64,000 nt of DNA, from the NCBI RefSeq assembly GCF_003797775.2, contig NZ_CP060725.1, forward strand, positions 682,001-746,000, written 5' to 3'. This DNA is from Sphingopyxis sp. OPL5 (GTDB lineage Bacteria > Pseudomonadota > Alphaproteobacteria > Sphingomonadales > Sphingomonadaceae). The notes below the pieces were generated by a model. It had not been told where the DNA came from. It made no database searches and saw only the letters and a list, made by a program, of their open reading frames with translations. Position numbers and translations under genes: made by a program. Every line of letters begins with the position of its first letter. Positions within the stretch are counted from its first letter, which is position 1. This document shows positions 61,179 to 64,000 of the stretch, one piece after another.

Positions 61179-61419
61179 TCTGCCCCCTGTCCCGAGTCGC
61201 GGCGATCGATACCGCCGCACCGAAACCCCGGAAAACTGCCCAACTTCACACGCGATCGCATGTTCGACGGCAGCCCCGCGCCCCCGCTTCATGCCACCCG
61301 CGAGGGTAAGCCAGCGGGATATTGTAGGAAAGCGCTAACTGCCCTGTGTGCCGCATCACCCCCATCGACTGGACGATCGGCTAACAGCTGATACTCTGAT
61401 CGGGTTCGAGGGAGTGACG

Positions 61420-62076
61420 ATGATGCGAAGCCTGGCGATTGCAGCCGCCCTGTTGCTCTGCGGCACCGCGCACGCCGCGCCGGCCCGCACCCCGATGCCG
61501 CCGATCACCGACGCCCTGCTTCTCGACGGGCTGGAACTCGGGGAAGAGATCGAGGGCCGGGTCGATGGCGATCTCAATGGCGACGGCGATGCCGATACGG
61601 CGTTCGTGGTGGCGAGCCCCGACGCGCGGACGCTCTATGTCGTCCTGAGCTATCACGGCGAGGTCGACATGGGGCATGAACCCGCAGGCAATTTCCGCCT
61701 GGGTGCCGACCCGCTGGGCCCGGCGACGCTGTCGATCGACAAGGGCGTGCTGGTGGTCGAGGATCTGACCGGCGGCACCACCGCACTGTCGGCGACCTAT
61801 CGCTATCGCGCGGACAAGAGCCGGCCGAAGATGCGGCTGATCGGGCTCGACACGACGGTGTACAGCCGCACTTACGCGCATGACGGCAATGCCATGAGTT
61901 GGAACCTCGTCACCGGCGAGGTCGAAACCAAGGCGCTGAAACTGACGGGCGAAGGAGAGAATGCCTCCTATGAGGACGCGTTCGTCCAGCGCTTCAAACG
62001 GCCGGGCAAGCCGGTCTTCATGGAAGACACGCCCGACCCCGAGGGGCAGCTGATCGCCTTTACGAAGGCGAAATAG
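61420..62076 (+). CDS. Secreted FG-GAP/VCBS-like protein of unknown function
   Basis: A 218-residue exported protein with a signal peptide (about 1-19, AHA-AP). Residues about 38-55 (VDGDLNGDGDADTAFVVAS) look like an FG-GAP/VCBS-type calcium-binding turn, and the rest is beta-rich. The ATG at 61420 follows GAGGGAG. It is divergent from the caspase-like gene, with 241 bp between the starts. Confidence 0.82.
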   Translation: MMRSLAIAAALLLCGTAHAAPARTPMPPITDALLLDGLELGEEIEGRVDGDLNGDGDADTAFVVASPDARTLYVVLSYHGEVDMGHEPAGNFRLGADPLGPATLSIDKGVLVVEDLTGGTTALSATYRYRADKSRPKMRLIGLDTTVYSRTYAHDGNAMSWNLVTGEVETKALKLTGEGENASYEDAFVQRFKRPGKPVFMEDTPDPEGQLIAFTKAK

Positions 62077-62091
62077 GCCGTCCGCCTCGCG

Positions 62092-62244
62092 CTATTTGAG
62101 CAGCGCGGGAACGATCCACGCAACGGACATCACGACGATCGCCGCGATCAGCGAGAAGGCCAGCACATAGCGGACGTTGTGCCCCTTCACCCCGCCGCTG
62201 GCTTCCTCATCGGTCACTTCGACATGGTCATCGACGACTTTCAT
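62092..62244 (-). CDS. Small membrane protein (50 aa)
   Basis: A 50-residue open frame. An acidic N-terminus (KVVDDHVEVTDEEAS) is followed by KGHNVRYVLAF and one long membrane helix (about 26-48) ending in PALLK. AAGGGAAAG precedes the ATG, which is a good ribosome-binding site. It lies between the VCBS-like gene and rnpB and is on the minus strand like rnpB. Not recognised; it could be a subunit or assembly factor of a membrane complex. Confidence 0.7.
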   Translation of the reverse strand: MKVVDDHVEVTDEEASGGVKGHNVRYVLAFSLIAAIVVMSVAWIVPALLK

Positions 62245-62321
62245 GGTCTTTCCCTTTCGTCCGATTGCGGATCAAACGCGGGAGCCGCCGACGCGGTTCC
62301 CGCACCGCTGGCGGGGAGAGG

Positions 62322-62717
62322 ATGCCAGAGGGTCTGTAAGCCGGGTTCTGTCCACCCCTTGCGGGGATAGGCGATCATTCCTCTAGGCCGGCGGTTACCC
62401 GACGGCTCAAGCAGTCAACCCGGATGGCGAGACCGGAACCGGTCCTGAGTAACCTCGTGCCATCCCTATTCGACCTTGCTCCCGGTGGGGTTTGCCGTGC
62501 CGCGTCCGTTACCGTCCGCGCGGTGCGCTCTTACCGCACCCTTTCACCTTTCGCCGGGCCGAAGCCTTGGGCGGTCTCTTCTCTGTGGCACTTTCCCTGA
62601 ACCTGTCCGAAGACAGGCCCGCCGGACGTTATCCGGCACCGTGGTTTCCGTGGAGCCCGGACTTTCCTCCCCCGGCGGGATACCCCACCGGCGGCGATCG
62701 CCCGACCCTCTGGCAAG
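62322..62717 (-). ncRNA. rnpB: RNase P RNA, class A
   Basis: The minus strand carries the conserved 5' block GAGGAAAGTCCGGGCTCC (62652-62669) and the 3' block with GGCTTACAGA. The P1 stem is perfect: GCCAGAGGGTC at the 5' end and GACCCTCTGGC at the 3' end (62704-62714 and 62324-62334 on the plus strand). The length of about 396 nt is normal. It is the catalytic RNA that matures tRNA 5' ends. Exact ends are uncertain by a few bases. Confidence 0.96.
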
Positions 62718-62755
62718 AGTGGGTATAGGCTCAAATCGAGAGCAACGCCAGTTGT

Positions 62756-62835
62756 CCGTTCGTGTCGAGCGACGTCGAGACACGCTGCGTGCGGACACCG
62801 CCGATAGGCATCTCGACTTCGCTCGATGCGAACGG
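62756..62835. repeat. Palindromic repeat, copy 3
   Basis: Arms at about 62756-62784 and 62808-62835 share TGTCGAGCGA-GTCGAGACA and its complement with copies 1 and 2 but carry several mismatches. It lies between rnpB and the amidase gene. Confidence 0.8.
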
Positions 62836-62848
62836 AAACAGAAAGTTA

Positions 62849-63538
62849 CTAGTCGCCCTCGGGCTGGGGCAACAGCAGTGCGAGCAGGATCGCCCGGCAT
62901 TCGCCGTCGATTGTGCCGTCGATCAATTCGGGGCGGAAGCGGCGCTGGAACGCCACCGTCGCCGCAAAGCCGTCGGTCACGTCGTAACCGAAACGTTCGA
63001 GCGCGAGCAGGAACCCCGCGTCGGTCCACAGCGGATCGGTCAGCTTCTTGGTCGGGCGCGGCAGCGCGAGACGGCGGCGCGCGAGTTCGTGCCAGGGGAA
63101 GAGTTCGCCCGGATCCTGCTTGCGCGTCGGCGCGATGTCCGAATGGCCGACGACATTGCCGCGGGTGACCTCGTGCCGGTCCTTGATCATATGGACGAGG
63201 CGGACGACCGAGACGACCTGCGGGTCGGGAAAGGGCACATAGCCATGCTCATGCCCCGGGTTGACGATCTCGATCCCGACGCTCGCCGAATTGATGTCGC
63301 TCGTCCCGCGCCAGTGCGCGCGCCCGGCGTGCCAGGCGCGCTTGTCCTCGGGCACCATATGGGTGATCTGGCCGTCCTCGCTGACGACATAGTGCGCCGA
63401 CACCTTTGACGCAGGATCGGCAAGCCAATCAATGGCTTCGGCACCGCTCTTCATACCGGTATAATGAAGTATGATCATCGAGACCGGCAGCACGCGCTCG
63501 TCGAAATTGGGAGACCAGCGTTCGATAAAATCGCTCAT
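62849..63538 (-). CDS. N-acetylmuramoyl-L-alanine amidase
   Basis: A 229-residue amidase of the amidase_2 (AmpD-like) fold: zinc ligands H25 (ILHYTGM) and GHSDIAPTRKQDPG near the end of the domain, with SAHYVVSEDG and AWHAGRAHWRG. A C-terminal peptidoglycan-binding-like segment follows (TDAGFLLALERFGYDV, TVAFQRRFRP). No leader is visible, so it probably works on cytoplasmic anhydromuropeptides in recycling; the lack of a signal is not decisive. Confidence 0.93.
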   Translation of the reverse strand: MSDFIERWSPNFDERVLPVSMIILHYTGMKSGAEAIDWLADPASKVSAHYVVSEDGQITHMVPEDKRAWHAGRAHWRGTSDINSASVGIEIVNPGHEHGYVPFPDPQVVSVVRLVHMIKDRHEVTRGNVVGHSDIAPTRKQDPGELFPWHELARRRLALPRPTKKLTDPLWTDAGFLLALERFGYDVTDGFAATVAFQRRFRPELIDGTIDGECRAILLALLLPQPEGD

Positions 63539-63608
63539 GCGTGTCGCGGCCCAATCGTTGCAAACCCGCCCTCACCTGCGCCAGCCCCGCGCAAATTGCA
63601 AGGCGGGT

Positions 63609-64000
63609 TCAGGCGGCGGCCACGCGCCGCACCTGCTGGTCGGCGGGTTCGTAGAGGCCGCGCAGCCGCGGGCTCGCGACATATTGGTCGGTCTGGCCGA
63701 GCACCGTCTCGCCCGCGCCGAGCACGAGGAAGCTTTGCGGGGCCGCCATCGCGCGCATCCGCGCAAAGGCTTTCTGCCGCATCGGCAGCGCGAAATAGAG
63801 CAGCAGGTTGCGGCAGAAGATGAGGTCGGCGGGGCTCGCGAGCGGCGGCCGGTCGGTGAGCATGTTCTGTACCGAAAAATCGATCCGGCGGCGCAGGTCG
63901 GCCTTCGCCAGCCAGCCCGCCTCGGTCTGGTCGAACCAGCGCACCATGCGCTGCACCGGCAGCCCGCGCTGGATTTCAAACTGGCTGTACAGCCCGACGC
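63609..64000 (-). CDS. cheR: CheR-type chemotaxis methyltransferase, C-terminal part
   Basis: The gene runs off the window end at 64000, so only the last 130 residues are seen. LYSQFEIQRGLPVQRMVRWF and DLIFCRNLLLYFALPMRQKA are typical of CheR SAM-dependent methyltransferases, and GETVLGQTDQY continues the family pattern. It methylates glutamates of chemoreceptors. The N-terminal part and any neighbouring cheB lie outside. Confidence 0.9.
   Translation of the reverse strand, partial: VGLYSQFEIQRGLPVQRMVRWFDQTEAGWLAKADLRRRIDFSVQNMLTDRPPLASPADLIFCRNLLLYFALPMRQKAFARMRAMAAPQSFLVLGAGETVLGQTDQYVASPRLRGLYEPADQQVRRVAAA

Noticed and set aside
62245..62321. Terminator after rnpB
   Set aside because: No hairpin followed by a T-tract could be found on the minus strand.
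1..64000. CRISPR arrays, insertion sequences, rRNA
   Set aside because: No regularly spaced repeats, transposase genes or rRNA-like sequences were found.

Overview
The window is GC-rich alphaproteobacterial chromosome and most likely comes from a sphingomonad, with Sphingopyxis or a close relative the best guess. The reasons are overall codon and base usage, the GTTC-N7-GTTC type SOS box in front of recA, a CckA-type hybrid kinase, a split ccm locus, family content typical of sphingomonads (DUF6456, DUF2569, ECF42 with a DGPF partner, TonB receptor), and abundant palindromic repeats built on TCGAGCGAAGTCGAGA and CGTCATTGCGAGC. There are no rRNA genes, insertion sequences, CRISPR arrays or complete prophage. 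The genus is an inference.

Layout. 0.4-3.7 kb: an unassigned 1103-residue membrane protein. 3.8-5.6 kb: a five-gene ArsR / SRPBCC / DUF1801 operon with a clear inverted-repeat operator. 5.6-9.6 kb: a TetR regulator, a divergent flavin monooxygenase and a TonB receptor. 10.0-10.9 kb: a cold-shock protein, an IF-1-like protein starting at TTG, and two very small proteins. 10.9-14.0 kb: an ECF sigma factor with its DGPF partner, and a diguanylate cyclase. 14.0-18.0 kb: a GNAT-nitrilase fusion, threonine synthase and nitronate monooxygenase. 18.0-20.1 kb: an accessory-looking patch (sulfotransferase, AHH-nuclease-like protein, DUF4261-like partner). 20.2-27.2 kb: Kup and ccmCDEFGHI. 27.4-29.0 kb: a leucine-type dehydrogenase apparently fused in frame to a DUF454 protein, and tRNA-His. 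29-35.5 kb: a 2OG oxygenase, SIMPL protein, ABC-F ATPase, small membrane protein, DUF6456/XRE pair and a glycosyltransferase. 35.6-38.9 kb: secF-secD-yajC and tRNA-Pro. 39-42.4 kb: a membrane protein, EF-hand protein, quinone reductase, and an endolysin-holin pair of the gene-transfer-agent lysis type. 42.5-56.8 kb: a long minus-strand block (SRPBCC, alaS, two secreted DUF4019-like proteins, GST, agmatinase family, recA, receiver, cckA, M13 peptidase, DUF2062, smpB, dapA). 56.9-64 kb: lytic transglycosylase, greB, orthocaspase, two small or secreted unknowns, rnpB, an amidase and the end of a cheR.

How the genes work together. The ccm genes form one head-to-tail cytochrome c maturation operon with ATGA overlaps. 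secDF-yajC makes the auxiliary Sec translocase complex. recA carries its own SOS control. cckA is followed directly by a single-domain receiver. smpB and rnpB act on trans-translation and tRNA processing. The leucine-dehydrogenase and nitronate-monooxygenase genes are preceded by similar TTACGTTAAG-containing boxes, which suggests a shared regulator of branched-chain or acyl metabolism. The most novel-looking parts are the 1103-residue protein, the AHH/DUF4261-like pair, the cspA/IF-1-like/small-protein cluster, the dehydrogenase-DUF454 fusion, and the isolated endolysin-holin cassette.
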